This document shows, piece by piece, positions 7,699-16,052 of a stretch of 64,000 bases of DNA. The position numbers and the translations under genes were made by a program. This DNA is from Bacteroidetes bacterium UBA2475. GTDB taxonomy: Bacteria; Bacteroidota; Bacteroidia; B-17B0; Aurantibacillaceae. Positions within the stretch are counted from its first letter, which is position 1, and every line of letters starts with the position of its first letter. The stretch covers positions 352,769-416,768 of the forward strand of contig DDPF01000003.1 in assembly GCA_002342065.1 (NCBI GenBank). Reading direction: 5' to 3'. The notes beneath the pieces are model-generated. The model searched no databases. It was not told where the DNA came from and saw only the letters and a program-made list of their open reading frames with translations.

Positions 7699-8442
7699 TT
7701 GAAAACAACATTACATATTAGTATCTGCATGGCAATCCTTTGGGTTGCCATGTCTTTTACAAGCAATTTTTCAAATAAAAAAAATATTGTTCCATTAAGA
7801 ATCTCATTTGAACATTTTGTTGGCAACGAAATTTTAAAGTTAGATTCTGCCAATTATAAGAATGCACTTGGACAAACATTTACGGTTAGCAAATTTAAAT
7901 ATTACGTCAGCAATTTTCATTTTAAGAACAGTGCCGGAAAAGATATTTCGATGGAAGGCTCGTTCTTAATAAACGAAGACGAAGAAGAGACCAAAAAAAT
8001 TCTGCTCGCTAAGATCCCTGAAGGAAATTATACAAGCATGGATTTTATACTTGGCGTGGATAGTTTGCATAGTTGCAGCGGCGCGCAATCGGGCGCTTTG
8101 GATCCGGTAAATGCGATGTTTTGGGCCTGGAACACAGGTTATATTTTTTTAAAGCTCGAAGGTCGGGCAAATACATCTTTATCGCCAGGACATTTTTTTG
8201 AATACCATATTGGCGGCTATAAACAACCCATAAATTGCATTCGCAAAATTTCATTTGATCTTAGTAAAAGTGAAAAGACCCTTACCAAAGAAATAAAAAT
8301 TAAAGTAAATGTGTTGGAAATTTTAAAAACACCAAACGCGATCGATTTTTCTAAATTATCATCCGTAACAGATCTTAAGAACGCAACCGTAATTGCAGAT
8401 AATTATAAAGATATGTTTGAACTAATGCCAAATGAAAAATAA
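7699..8442 (+). CDS. MbnP-like copper-binding family protein
   Basis: 247 residues from a TTG start, the only start that retains the signal peptide (MKTTLHISICMAILWVAMSF). The body matches the MbnP family: VPLRISFEHFVGNEIL, TFTVSKFKYYVSNFHF, ILGVDSLHSCSGAQSGALDP, MFWAWNTGYIFLKLEG and HIGGY. In studied homologues a tryptophan is oxidised to kynurenine by the partner MbnH, creating a copper site; here the only mature-protein tryptophans are W142 and W144, both in FWAWNTGY. It overlaps the MbnH-like gene by 11 bases. Copper binding is an inference from family and context. Confidence 0.85.
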   Translation: MKTTLHISICMAILWVAMSFTSNFSNKKNIVPLRISFEHFVGNEILKLDSANYKNALGQTFTVSKFKYYVSNFHFKNSAGKDISMEGSFLINEDEEETKKILLAKIPEGNYTSMDFILGVDSLHSCSGAQSGALDPVNAMFWAWNTGYIFLKLEGRANTSLSPGHFFEYHIGGYKQPINCIRKISFDLSKSEKTLTKEIKIKVNVLEILKTPNAIDFSKLSSVTDLKNATVIADNYKDMFELMPNEK

Positions 8443-9484
8443 AATAGTTTATACTCTTTTTATTTTAATTGCTGTATTTGCATTATGTAACAGTTTTGTG
8501 ATCGAGAATCCTTATTTTAAGATCACAAAAAAAGATGTGAAATTGAAGATCCCAAAAGGATTTCCGAAACCAAATTATAGTTTCAAAAAAAATAAATTAA
8601 ACCCTGATGTTTTTGTTTTGGGTCGTAAATTATTTTACGACAACTTACTTTCAAAAGATAATAGCGTAAGCTGCGGTACTTGTCACCAACGCATAGCAGC
8701 CTTTGCGCATATTGACCATAAATTGAGTCACGGCATTTATGCGAAGATAGGTACACGAAATGTTCCGGCATTACAGAATTTGATCTGGAAAGATGCTTAT
8801 ATGTGGGATGGCGGTGTAACTAATTTAGAAGTGCAGCCTATAAATCCAATTACTAGTCCGATAGAAATGGATGAGAGCCTGGCCAACGTTATTTTAAAAT
8901 TGCGGGCAAATAAAGAATACGTAAAACTATTTAACAAGGCTTATAAAGATACATTGATCAATTCTGAAAGAGTATTAAAAGCATTAGCGCAATTTACCGG
9001 CTTAATGATCACATCAAATTCTAAGTACGATAAATACATGCGCAAGAAAGATACTTTTTCTTTGGCAGAAAAAAACGGTCTGCAATTATTCAGATCTAAA
9101 TGCGCCAGTTGCCATAAAGAACCTTTATTTACAGATAACAGTTATAGGAACAACGGTATTAAGATGGACTCATCTTTAAATGATTTTGGGAGGGGCAAGC
9201 TAACCGAAATTGAAAAAGATTATAAAACATTTAAAGTGCCCGGTTTACGAAATGTTGAAATGACCTATCCGTATATGCACGATGGTCGTTTTAAAAAATT
9301 GAAAGATGTTATTGATCATTATTCCAATTCGGCCAATCACGATGAGAGGGTGGACACCCTCATCACTAAGATAGGTAGTTTAAGCGCACAACAAAAAAAA
9401 GAGATCCTTTCTTTTTTACTCACTTTAACGGATAAAGAATTTTTACACGATCGTCGTTTTGCAGATCCTAATATGTTACAGTAA
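8432..9484 (+). CDS. MbnH-like di-heme cytochrome c peroxidase-family protein
   Basis: 350 residues with an N-terminal signal segment (IVYTLFILIAVFALC) and two CxxCH haem-binding motifs: C81-GT-C84-H85 and C224-AS-C227-H228, the layout of the CcpA/MauG/MbnH superfamily. LGRKLFYDNLLSKDNSVSCG, RNVPALQNLIW, YMWDGG and FKVPGLRNVEMTYPYMHDGR are characteristic. The start lies inside mbnP, so the two are translationally coupled. By analogy with MbnH it may modify its MbnP partner's tryptophan rather than act as a generic peroxidase. Periplasmic. Its 3' end overlaps the convergent phhA gene by 9 bases. Confidence 0.88.
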   Translation: MKNKIVYTLFILIAVFALCNSFVIENPYFKITKKDVKLKIPKGFPKPNYSFKKNKLNPDVFVLGRKLFYDNLLSKDNSVSCGTCHQRIAAFAHIDHKLSHGIYAKIGTRNVPALQNLIWKDAYMWDGGVTNLEVQPINPITSPIEMDESLANVILKLRANKEYVKLFNKAYKDTLINSERVLKALAQFTGLMITSNSKYDKYMRKKDTFSLAEKNGLQLFRSKCASCHKEPLFTDNSYRNNGIKMDSSLNDFGRGKLTEIEKDYKTFKVPGLRNVEMTYPYMHDGRFKKLKDVIDHYSNSANHDERVDTLITKIGSLSAQQKKEILSFLLTLTDKEFLHDRRFADPNMLQ

Positions 9485-10201
9485 TACCTCTTCTATTTCT
9501 TTTTCAAATTGTTTAAGGCAATGACCTAACTGTTCAAATGAATCAATAACATAATATTCGTTCTGTAAAATATCCGTTCTAAAATCATGTTCCATTATCC
9601 GGTCAATATCAAAATCTGTTTTTAAAGATCTGTTACCGATTGCATTTTCGGTTTCTTCTTTTGAAGAAATAATACCCGCACCAAATGCTTTTAATTTATT
9701 ATCTTCTTTAATTAAACCAAACTCAATAGTAAACCAATATAAACGTTGCAGTTTTAAAATAATTTCTTTTTGATGAATATGTTTCGCCGCCAACTTACCC
9801 ATTGCTTCAAAAAAAACAGAGTAACTTTTATTACTAAGTAAAGGTGTATGGCCAAACACATCATGAAACATGTCCGGCTCTTCCAAATAATCTAATTGTT
9901 GCATAGTGCGCAACCAGCAAGTGGATGTGAATTTTTTTTGCGCCAGGAATTTAAAAAAACTATCTACCTCACTAATGTTTGGTACAGTTACTAATTGCCA
10001 ACCTGTAAACGTATTTAATTTTTTATTTACCTGCACAAAATCAGGAATGGCATCTGCATTAAATTCTATTCTTTCTAATGAATACATAAATTCAGAAGAA
10101 ACTTTATTCTCTAAATTTTTTAACTGGCGGTTAAATAATGTTTTCCAAACCAAAAAGTCTTCTGGTGTGTAGTTGCTGTAAATTTGTTCTGTTGGTCTCA
10201 T
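9476..10201 (-). CDS. phhA: Phenylalanine 4-monooxygenase (pterin-dependent)
   Basis: 241-residue aromatic amino acid hydroxylase. The non-haem iron ligands are clear: H113 and H118 in MFHDVFGHTPLLSN and E160 in WFTIEFGLI. It converts phenylalanine to tyrosine using tetrahydrobiopterin and O2 in the cytoplasm. Length and order match bacterial monomeric PhhA, without the eukaryotic regulatory domain. It stands alone, with the plsY terminator upstream and mbnH converging downstream. The TATAA-rich spacer at 10202-10230 gave no clear promoter. Confidence 0.94.
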   Translation of the reverse strand: MRPTEQIYSNYTPEDFLVWKTLFNRQLKNLENKVSSEFMYSLERIEFNADAIPDFVQVNKKLNTFTGWQLVTVPNISEVDSFFKFLAQKKFTSTCWLRTMQQLDYLEEPDMFHDVFGHTPLLSNKSYSVFFEAMGKLAAKHIHQKEIILKLQRLYWFTIEFGLIKEDNKLKAFGAGIISSKEETENAIGNRSLKTDFDIDRIMEHDFRTDILQNEYYVIDSFEQLGHCLKQFEKEIEEVLL

Positions 10202-10233
10202 GGTTTTTTGTTTTTAAATTATAGGAAATAAAA

Positions 10234-10255
10234 AAACCGGCTGGCGGGCCGGTTT
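10234..10255 (-). terminator. Rho-independent terminator of plsY
   Basis: AAACCGGC (10234-10241), a six-base loop and GCCGGTTT (10248-10255) form a perfect 8-bp stem. On the minus strand the stem is followed by a T-run, so it terminates transcription from plsY before phhA. Confidence 0.85.
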
Positions 10256-10333
10256 ATAATAAAAATTATATGTAAATAAAATTACAGCCCTATTAATAGA
10301 GGAGCAAATAATAATATTTAGAAGTGAATAACA

Positions 10334-10960
10334 TTAAACGGAAATTTTTTTGCTTACGAATTTAATTTTTGATTCTTGTTTATTTACAATACGAACAATA
10401 TTCTTACGATGTGTTACGATCAATAATAAAGCAACTACAATTGAAAAAGTGGTAAGGATCGGATTAGTGTTCCCAAAAATAAAATGCAAAATAAATGGGA
10501 AGGCAGCTCCGGCCATCATAGAAGATAAAGAAACCATGCGTGAGGTAAACAATACAAGTAAAAAGATCACTAATGCAACGCTACAAGATAATGGCAGGAT
10601 ACACATTACTATACCTAAAATAGTAGCAACCCCTTTTCCACCCCTAAAACCTGCAAATACCGGAAAAATATGTCCAACCAAAGCCGCAATACCCAGTGCC
10701 AGTTGAAGGTTAACGAATTCGTCGCTTTCAAAAACATAAGGACTAAGAAAAGCCAATAAAACAGCCAGACTTCCTTTTAAAATATCGATAATTAATACCG
10801 GGATGCCCGCTTTTTGACCCAAAACCCTAAAAGTATTGGTGGCTCCGGCGTTTCCGCTACCGAATTCGCGCACATCAATATTATAAAAAGCCTTACCGAT
10901 CCAAACCGCAGTGGGAATTGAACCGATCAAATAAGCTAATATGATTAATAGTGCTACCAA
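10334..10960 (-). CDS. plsY: Acyl-phosphate:glycerol-3-phosphate acyltransferase PlsY
   Basis: 208-residue integral membrane enzyme of phospholipid synthesis: it transfers an acyl group from acyl-phosphate to glycerol 3-phosphate. All three signature motifs are present: GSIPTAVWIGK at the N-terminus, FGSGNAGATNTFR in the first loop, and GFRGGKGVATILG in the third. Five hydrophobic segments are visible. The protein ends with a basic tail (KNIVRIVNKQESKIKFVSKK). Monocistronic on the minus strand with its own terminator at 10234; the upstream gene gdhA is also separated by a terminator. Confidence 0.95.
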   Translation of the reverse strand: MVALLIILAYLIGSIPTAVWIGKAFYNIDVREFGSGNAGATNTFRVLGQKAGIPVLIIDILKGSLAVLLAFLSPYVFESDEFVNLQLALGIAALVGHIFPVFAGFRGGKGVATILGIVMCILPLSCSVALVIFLLVLFTSRMVSLSSMMAGAAFPFILHFIFGNTNPILTTFSIVVALLLIVTHRKNIVRIVNKQESKIKFVSKKISV

Positions 10961-11015
10961 GTTTTTGTAATTGTTAAATCTATTATAACAAATCTATAAA
11001 TTATTTCAAACAAAA

Positions 11016-11056
11016 AAAACACTCAGACTTATTATTTATTAAAGCCTAAGTGTTTT
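11016..11056 (-). terminator. Terminator of glutamate dehydrogenase gene
   Basis: AAAACACTCAGACTT (11016-11030) pairs with AAGCCTAAGTGTTTT (11042-11056) with two mismatches. It lies 20 bases after the gdhA stop on the minus strand and has a T-run at its minus-strand exit. Confidence 0.8.
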
Positions 11057-11075
11057 ATAATCAGTTAATTAACAA

Positions 11076-12350
11076 TTAATAGGCTCCTTTAAGCTTAACG
11101 CCTTGTTCTATTTTTTGTAATGCTGTAATATAAGCCGCAATTCTCATACCCGTTTTAAACTGGGTAGCATTGTTCCAAACGGCTTCAAAAGCGATCTCCA
11201 TTTTAAGATCGTGTTTAGTATTAACCTCTTCTTCTGTCCAATAATAGCCAGCTTTATTTTGAACCCACTCAAAATAACTTACGGTTACACCGCCGCTGTT
11301 TGCTAAAATATCAGGAACACAAATTATTTTTTTGTCATTTAAGATCGGATCAGCCTCAGGAGTAGTTGGTCCGTTTGCACCTTCTACTATTAATTTAGCC
11401 TGGATCTTTCCTGCATTATCTTCAGTAATTACATTTTGTAAAGCTGCCGGAACCAAAACATCGCATTTACCGGTAAGTAATTCTTCTGCTTTAATTTCGG
11501 TAGCACCTTTAAAGCCTTTTAAAACGCGGTTATTTTTAGCTGCAAAATCAATTGCCGCTGCTATATCAATACCTTTTTCGTTATAAAAAGAAGCTGTATG
11601 ATCGCCAATACCAACAATTTTAACTCCTTTTTCAGAAAGTAATCGTGCTGCATGTGAACCTACGTTTCCAAAACCCTGCACAATAGCAGTAACTTCGGTA
11701 GCTTTTAAGTTCATTTTTTTAAGAGCTGCTAAAGTATTAACCATAACACCTCTTCCGGTTGCAGCATCGCGGCCTAATGAACCGCCAATCGCAATTGGTT
11801 TTCCGGTAATTACACCGGGACTATCTTCGCCATTTATTTTATTGAATTCATCTAATATCCAGGCCATTTCTCTTCCACTTGTTCCCATATCCGGCGCAGG
11901 AATATCCCTGTTAACACCAAATACATCTTTCATAGAAACAGCGTAGGCACGGCTTAAGCGCTCTAACTCGCCAACACTCATATTACGTGGCTCGCATTTA
12001 ATACCGCCTTTTGCTCCACCATAAGGTAAATTAGCAACGGCGCATTTAAAGCTCATCCATGCGGCTAAAGCCATAACTTCATCTGCATTTACATCCATAG
12101 CATAACGAATACCGCCTTTGCTTGGACCTAAGTGAGTGCTGTGAACTGTACGGTATCCTTCAAAAACCTGAATTTTACCATTGTCCATCATGATGGGAAG
12201 GCTTACTTTAACTTGTTTGCTTGGGTTTCTGAGTACTTGTAAAACCTCATCACTAAGGTTCATTAATTTGGCGGCCACATCTAAACGGGCCAATACAGCA
12301 TCAAACATACTATCGTGTGCTTGAGTTGCATTTACTGTGTGTGTTGACAT
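11076..12350 (-). CDS. gdhA: Glutamate dehydrogenase (Glu/Leu/Phe/Val dehydrogenase family)
   Basis: 424-residue cytoplasmic oxidoreductase interconverting glutamate and 2-oxoglutarate plus ammonia. The substrate-binding region reads GGIRYAMDVNADEVMALAA, the catalytic-lysine loop LPYGGAKGGIKCEP, and PAPDMGTSGREM follows. The C-terminal Rossmann domain has IVQGFGNVGSHAA, a GxGxxG-type dinucleotide motif, and VPAALQNVITEDNA. Length fits the NAD-type hexameric enzyme. It is flanked by a terminator and a clear Bacteroidota promoter, so it is a single-gene transcription unit. Confidence 0.94.
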   Translation of the reverse strand: MSTHTVNATQAHDSMFDAVLARLDVAAKLMNLSDEVLQVLRNPSKQVKVSLPIMMDNGKIQVFEGYRTVHSTHLGPSKGGIRYAMDVNADEVMALAAWMSFKCAVANLPYGGAKGGIKCEPRNMSVGELERLSRAYAVSMKDVFGVNRDIPAPDMGTSGREMAWILDEFNKINGEDSPGVITGKPIAIGGSLGRDAATGRGVMVNTLAALKKMNLKATEVTAIVQGFGNVGSHAARLLSEKGVKIVGIGDHTASFYNEKGIDIAAAIDFAAKNNRVLKGFKGATEIKAEELLTGKCDVLVPAALQNVITEDNAGKIQAKLIVEGANGPTTPEADPILNDKKIICVPDILANSGGVTVSYFEWVQNKAGYYWTEEEVNTKHDLKMEIAFEAVWNNATQFKTGMRIAAYITALQKIEQGVKLKGAY

Positions 12351-12380
12351 AAGTAAATTTTAGTGTTGTTAGCTGGGGGG

Positions 12381-12412
12381 CAAATTTAAGCAATTTATTC
12401 AATAACGACAAG
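12381..12412 (-). promoter_or_regulatory. Promoter of gdhA
   Basis: On the minus strand, TTG (12411-12409), 20 bases, then TAAATTTG (12388-12381) matches the Bacteroidota -33/-7 consensus (TTTG ... TAnnTTTG). It predicts a leader of about 25 bases before the ATG at 12350. Confidence 0.7.
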
Positions 12413-12505
12413 CTATATCTTAATACTTTGGTTGCTTTAAAATAACAATTATTGGTAAGAATAAATTTGCTTTACAACCCTTCTATGTGTTAATTTGACG
12501 AAAAC

Positions 12506-12970
12506 TTGAACGAATTCTTAAAAATATTTTCCGTTTTTCTTACCTGTACTTTCTTTTTTGTTAAGCTGGGTATGCCAACAGCTGTTGTAGTTTTTAAATA
12601 TAATTTTATTAAAGTTATTTTAGTGGCCTGCTCGGGTGGTATAACAGGCAACGTAATTTTTACCAATTTAAGCGCTGCCATTTTAAGATGGATGGATAAT
12701 TACCGCGACAAAAGAAATATCCGTAAAAAAATATTTACAAAAACAACAAGAAGGATGATACGCATCAAACAACGTTTTGGCCTTGCCGGAATTGCCGCTA
12801 TTACCCCGTTGATCTCTCAACCCATTGGCGCTTTTTTTGCCGAGAAATTTTTTAAAAACAAGAAAAAAGTTATTTTGTATTTAAGCGTTTCGGTTATAAT
12901 ATGGGCTATTGGATTATATTTTGTGCTTTATATTTTTCATGATCAATTAGCTATTTGGGGAGTTATCTAA
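12506..12970 (+). CDS. Multi-pass membrane protein, small multidrug-export-like
   Basis: 154 residues from a TTG start. Hydrophobic segments are visible at the N-terminus (FLKIFSVFLTCTFFFVKLG), at VILVACSGGITGNVIF, in GLAGIAAITPLISQPIGAFF, and at the C-terminus (VILYLSVSVIIWAIGLYFVL). A basic loop (RDKRNIRKKIFTKTTRRMIR) lies in the middle. The RFGLAGIAAITPL-S-PIGAF motif resembles COG2426-type putative small multidrug export proteins, but the match is partial. No substrate can be inferred. It is divergent from gdhA, 155 bases away, and 23 bases upstream of the HAD gene, so possibly co-transcribed with it. Confidence 0.55.
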   Translation: MNEFLKIFSVFLTCTFFFVKLGMPTAVVVFKYNFIKVILVACSGGITGNVIFTNLSAAILRWMDNYRDKRNIRKKIFTKTTRRMIRIKQRFGLAGIAAITPLISQPIGAFFAEKFFKNKKKVILYLSVSVIIWAIGLYFVLYIFHDQLAIWGVI

Positions 12971-12993
12971 TTTAAAATTCAAAATTTAAAAGT

Positions 12994-13683
12994 TTGAAGA
13001 ATATAAAACATATTTTTTTCGATCTTGATGATACACTTTGGGATTTTGAAAAAAACTCTGGCCATGTTTTACAACAATTATTTTTAGAATTTGATCTTAC
13101 TGCGAAATTAAAAACGGATTATAATAATTTTCACAGTACCTATAAAAAAACCAATTCGCAACTTTGGTTACAATACGCCAAAAAACAAATAGACAAACAG
13201 TATTTGCGAAACCACCGTTTTAATTTAGTGTTTAACCAATTTGATTACGATAATTACGATGAGAATTTAATTATTACAGATCATTACCTTAACCGCGCAC
13301 CCAAAGGAACACATCTTAAAGAGGGTTGTATTGAAACTCTTGATTATTTAAAACAAAACTATCATCTCCATATTATTACCAATGGTTTTAAAGAAATTCA
13401 GTTCATAAAAATTGATGGCTGTGGTTTACGCGATTATTTTAAAAATGTAATTATTAGCGAAGAACATGACCTTACAAAACCCGACGAGCAGATTTTTAGA
13501 TTAGCAGAAAAATTTGCAGACGCTAAAAAAGAAGAATGTATTATGATAGGCGATAATTATGCGAGCGATGTAGAAGGCGCATTAAATGCAGGCTGGGATG
13601 CCATTTATTTTTCGCACGAGAAATCAAAAGATTATAACGGGAAGCATATTACCAGTTTAAATGAATTAAGACATATTTTTTAA
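12994..13683 (+). CDS. yjjG: YjjG-family HAD nucleotidase
   Basis: 229-residue HAD-superfamily phosphatase. Motif I is FFDLDDTLWDF (nucleophile D10, acid/base D12), motif II sits in IITNGFKEIQ, motif III in the lysine of DLTKPDE, and motif IV in MIGDNYASDVEGALNAG. The NGFKE-Q and TKPD patterns are typical of YjjG-type noncanonical pyrimidine nucleotidases, which clear modified (d)UMP/dTMP analogues. It begins with TTG; no better ATG lies upstream. Its stop codon overlaps that of the convergent amidohydrolase by four bases. Confidence 0.88.
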   Translation: MKNIKHIFFDLDDTLWDFEKNSGHVLQQLFLEFDLTAKLKTDYNNFHSTYKKTNSQLWLQYAKKQIDKQYLRNHRFNLVFNQFDYDNYDENLIITDHYLNRAPKGTHLKEGCIETLDYLKQNYHLHIITNGFKEIQFIKIDGCGLRDYFKNVIISEEHDLTKPDEQIFRLAEKFADAKKEECIMIGDNYASDVEGALNAGWDAIYFSHEKSKDYNGKHITSLNELRHIF

Positions 13684-15413
13684 TTCTCTTTACCCAATTC
13701 AAAAACCTTTTCTCCATTAATATAAGTACTCAATACTTTTGTTTTTAAAACATCTTCTATTTTACATTTCATAATATCGGTATCTAAAATAATAAGATCG
13801 GCACTTTTTCCTTTTTCTAAACTGCCTTTTTGCTTTTCTTCAAAATTAGAATAAGCCGCCCAAATGGTCATGCCTTTTAAAGTTTCTTCGCGCGATAAAG
13901 CATTTTCCATTTGAAAACCATTCTTCGGAAAGCCTTTACTATCCTGCCTTGCCACAGCTGCAAAAAAAGTTTTAAATGGCGAAATATCTTCTACAGGAAA
14001 ATCGGTGCCCAATGCAACATTACCAACTGCCGTTAAAAGATCTTTGTAGGCATAAGCAGTTTTAACTCTTTCATCTCCTAATCTTTCTTTTGCCCAATAC
14101 ATATCACTTGTTGCATGTGTAGATTGTATGGAAGGGATCACAGACAAAGATTTAAAATATTCTAAATGTTTTTTATCAACTACCTGCGCATGTTCAATCT
14201 TCCATCTTCTTTTTTTGCAGATCTCTTTAAATAATTTTCCATCTGTATCGCCAAACATTAAAGGATTGGCACCGTAAACATTTAAAATAGCCCAAACTGC
14301 TGAATCGCCAATGCAATGGGTGTTCATCTGAAAACCGCTTTCTTCCATTTTACTTGCCATTTTCATATAATAATCAAGATCGTTCAATAAAAATCCTTTC
14401 CAGTCTTTTTTATCCGCATAATCTTTTAAAAGACAAGCGCCTCTCGAGCCCAATGCGCCATCGCCATAAAACTTAAATGAGCGAACCGTTAGTTTATCTG
14501 TAATATAAATTCCGCTTTTTAAATAGTGATCCATGTTTTCTTTTGTTGGTGTTAGCATGGCATACACTTTTATTTTGAGCTCGTTCTTTTTTTGAAGCTC
14601 ATCTATCGCATCAACAATATTCTTCTCTAATCCCGCATCATCAACAGTAGTTAAGCCAACTGCCAGACAATTTTTTTGAGCCTTTAGCAAAGCCTTTTGA
14701 ATTTGTTCTTTAGATGGTTTCGGAATTTTTTCTGATACAAGATCAACAGCATTATCAATTAAAATTCCTGTTAATTTATTATCTGTCATTAAAAGTTCAC
14801 CGCCTTTAATTTTTGTTTTACCTGTTACATTTGCTTGTTTTAAAGCAGCGTCATTTACCAATGCCGCGTGTCCATCAATCCTGGTAAGCATTACCGGTCT
14901 GCCAGGAAATAAACTATCCAGTGTTTTTTTTGTGGGATATTGTTTACTCTCCCAATCATTCTGATCCCAGCCCCTGCCAATTATCCAAACTTCTTTTTCA
15001 TTTATATTTTTTGTTTTGTTGCTATTTGCTTCAGGATAAAAGTTCATTTCTTTAGCATAGGAAATTGTGCGCTCAATTACTTCTTCAAAAGACTTTGTGC
15101 CAACAAGATCTAATTCATTTAATCCTTTTCCGTAACCATAAAAATGGCAATGCGCATCTATAAATCCCGGAAATACCGCTTTTCCTGTAAGATCATTCGT
15201 GTTCTCAGACATAAATTTTTGCAGGATGTTTTCATTCGTATTTATATCTGCTATTTTACCATCCTTAATGGCAATTGCTTCGTATGTTGTAAATAACGAA
15301 TCAACCGAATAAATAACAGCATTATGTAAGATCATATCAACTTTGATCTTTTCGGGTGAACAAGAAAACAAAAAAGAAATTGTTACTATTAAAATAAAAG
15401 CGTTTTTTAGCAT
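13680..15413 (-). CDS. YtcJ-like amidohydrolase lipoprotein
   Basis: 577 residues from the Met at 15413; the frame opens upstream at 15431, but MLKNAFILIVTISFLFSC is a compact lipoprotein signal with lipobox LFSC. The amidohydrolase-3 domain has the metal motif DAHCHFYGYG, later NTHCIGDSA, EHAQVVDKKH and LGTDFPVE, typical of YtcJ-like deacylases or amide hydrolases. An N-terminal beta domain (VIYSVDSLFTTYEAIAIKDG) and the returning C-terminal strand complete the fold. Substrate unknown. The location is probably periplasmic and membrane-anchored. A strong promoter lies directly upstream. Confidence 0.85.
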   Translation of the reverse strand: MLKNAFILIVTISFLFSCSPEKIKVDMILHNAVIYSVDSLFTTYEAIAIKDGKIADINTNENILQKFMSENTNDLTGKAVFPGFIDAHCHFYGYGKGLNELDLVGTKSFEEVIERTISYAKEMNFYPEANSNKTKNINEKEVWIIGRGWDQNDWESKQYPTKKTLDSLFPGRPVMLTRIDGHAALVNDAALKQANVTGKTKIKGGELLMTDNKLTGILIDNAVDLVSEKIPKPSKEQIQKALLKAQKNCLAVGLTTVDDAGLEKNIVDAIDELQKKNELKIKVYAMLTPTKENMDHYLKSGIYITDKLTVRSFKFYGDGALGSRGACLLKDYADKKDWKGFLLNDLDYYMKMASKMEESGFQMNTHCIGDSAVWAILNVYGANPLMFGDTDGKLFKEICKKRRWKIEHAQVVDKKHLEYFKSLSVIPSIQSTHATSDMYWAKERLGDERVKTAYAYKDLLTAVGNVALGTDFPVEDISPFKTFFAAVARQDSKGFPKNGFQMENALSREETLKGMTIWAAYSNFEEKQKGSLEKGKSADLIILDTDIMKCKIEDVLKTKVLSTYINGEKVFELGKEN

Positions 15414-15428
15414 GATCAAATGTGATAC

Positions 15429-15457
15429 CAAATATACATATTAAATCGCCCAACAAA
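15429..15457 (-). promoter_or_regulatory. Consensus Bacteroidota promoter of the amidohydrolase gene
   Basis: Minus strand: TTTG (15457-15454), 17 bases, TATATTTG (15436-15429). Both boxes match TTTG/TAnnTTTG exactly. The start codon lies at 15413, giving a very short leader and supporting that start over 15431, which would lie inside the promoter. Confidence 0.78.
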
Positions 15458-15575
15458 CTCCATCTTTTTCCATTTTAACTTCTTCAAAAAATAGTTCCAT
15501 AACTCAAGCTATGAAACGATTTTTATTCATCGTTAAAATAAAAAATCTGTTCGTTTCTTTTGTCTATTTAATATG

Positions 15576-15583
15576 TACATTTG
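15576..15583 (+). promoter_or_regulatory. -7 box for the SnoaL-like gene
   Basis: TACATTTG matches TAnnTTTG exactly and ends 12 bases before the ATG at 15596. No TTTG box at the usual distance is convincing, so only this half is reported. Confidence 0.45.
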
Positions 15584-15595
15584 GCATAAAGAAAT

Positions 15596-15958
15596 ATGCT
15601 TTCTGAACAAAATAAAAAAATTGCACTTAAATGGTTTGAGGCGTTTAATGCTCACGATCTTGAAAAATTATTGGCACTTTATAACGATAATGCCGAACAT
15701 TTTAGTCCAAAATTAAAGATCCACAAACCCGAAACTGCCGGTTTAATAAAAGGGAAACAGGCTTTGCGTGAATGGTGGCAGGATGCTTTTAACAGGTTGC
15801 CAACTTTAAATTACGAAGTGCTAAAATTAACAGCAGATGACGAACAGGTTTTTATGGAATATATAAGGCATGTTAAAAATGACGAAGATCTGCGGGTTGG
15901 CGAGGTTTTACAAATAAAAAATGGCTTAATTGTTTTTTCGCGGGTATATCATGGCTAA
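15596..15958 (+). CDS. SnoaL-like / NTF2-fold protein
   Basis: 120 residues spanning one cone-shaped NTF2-like domain: first helix with IALKWFEAFNAHDLEKLLALY, then DNAEHFSPK, GKQALREWWQDAFNRLP, and the returning strands ELL-YIRHV and GLIVFSRVYHG. This is the pattern of SnoaL-like polyketide cyclases and ketosteroid isomerase relatives. The pocket residues do not identify a substrate. No signal peptide. It reads away from the amidohydrolase and ends 94 bases before DPP IV, a spacer in which I see no gene. Confidence 0.82.
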   Translation: MLSEQNKKIALKWFEAFNAHDLEKLLALYNDNAEHFSPKLKIHKPETAGLIKGKQALREWWQDAFNRLPTLNYEVLKLTADDEQVFMEYIRHVKNDEDLRVGEVLQIKNGLIVFSRVYHG

Positions 15959-16052
15959 AAGCTAATTTTTTCACCCTTTTAGGGGTATTTAGCGCGTATT
16001 TATTTTCGTTTATTTTAAGATTAATTTCATAAATTCACCAACACTTATTAAA

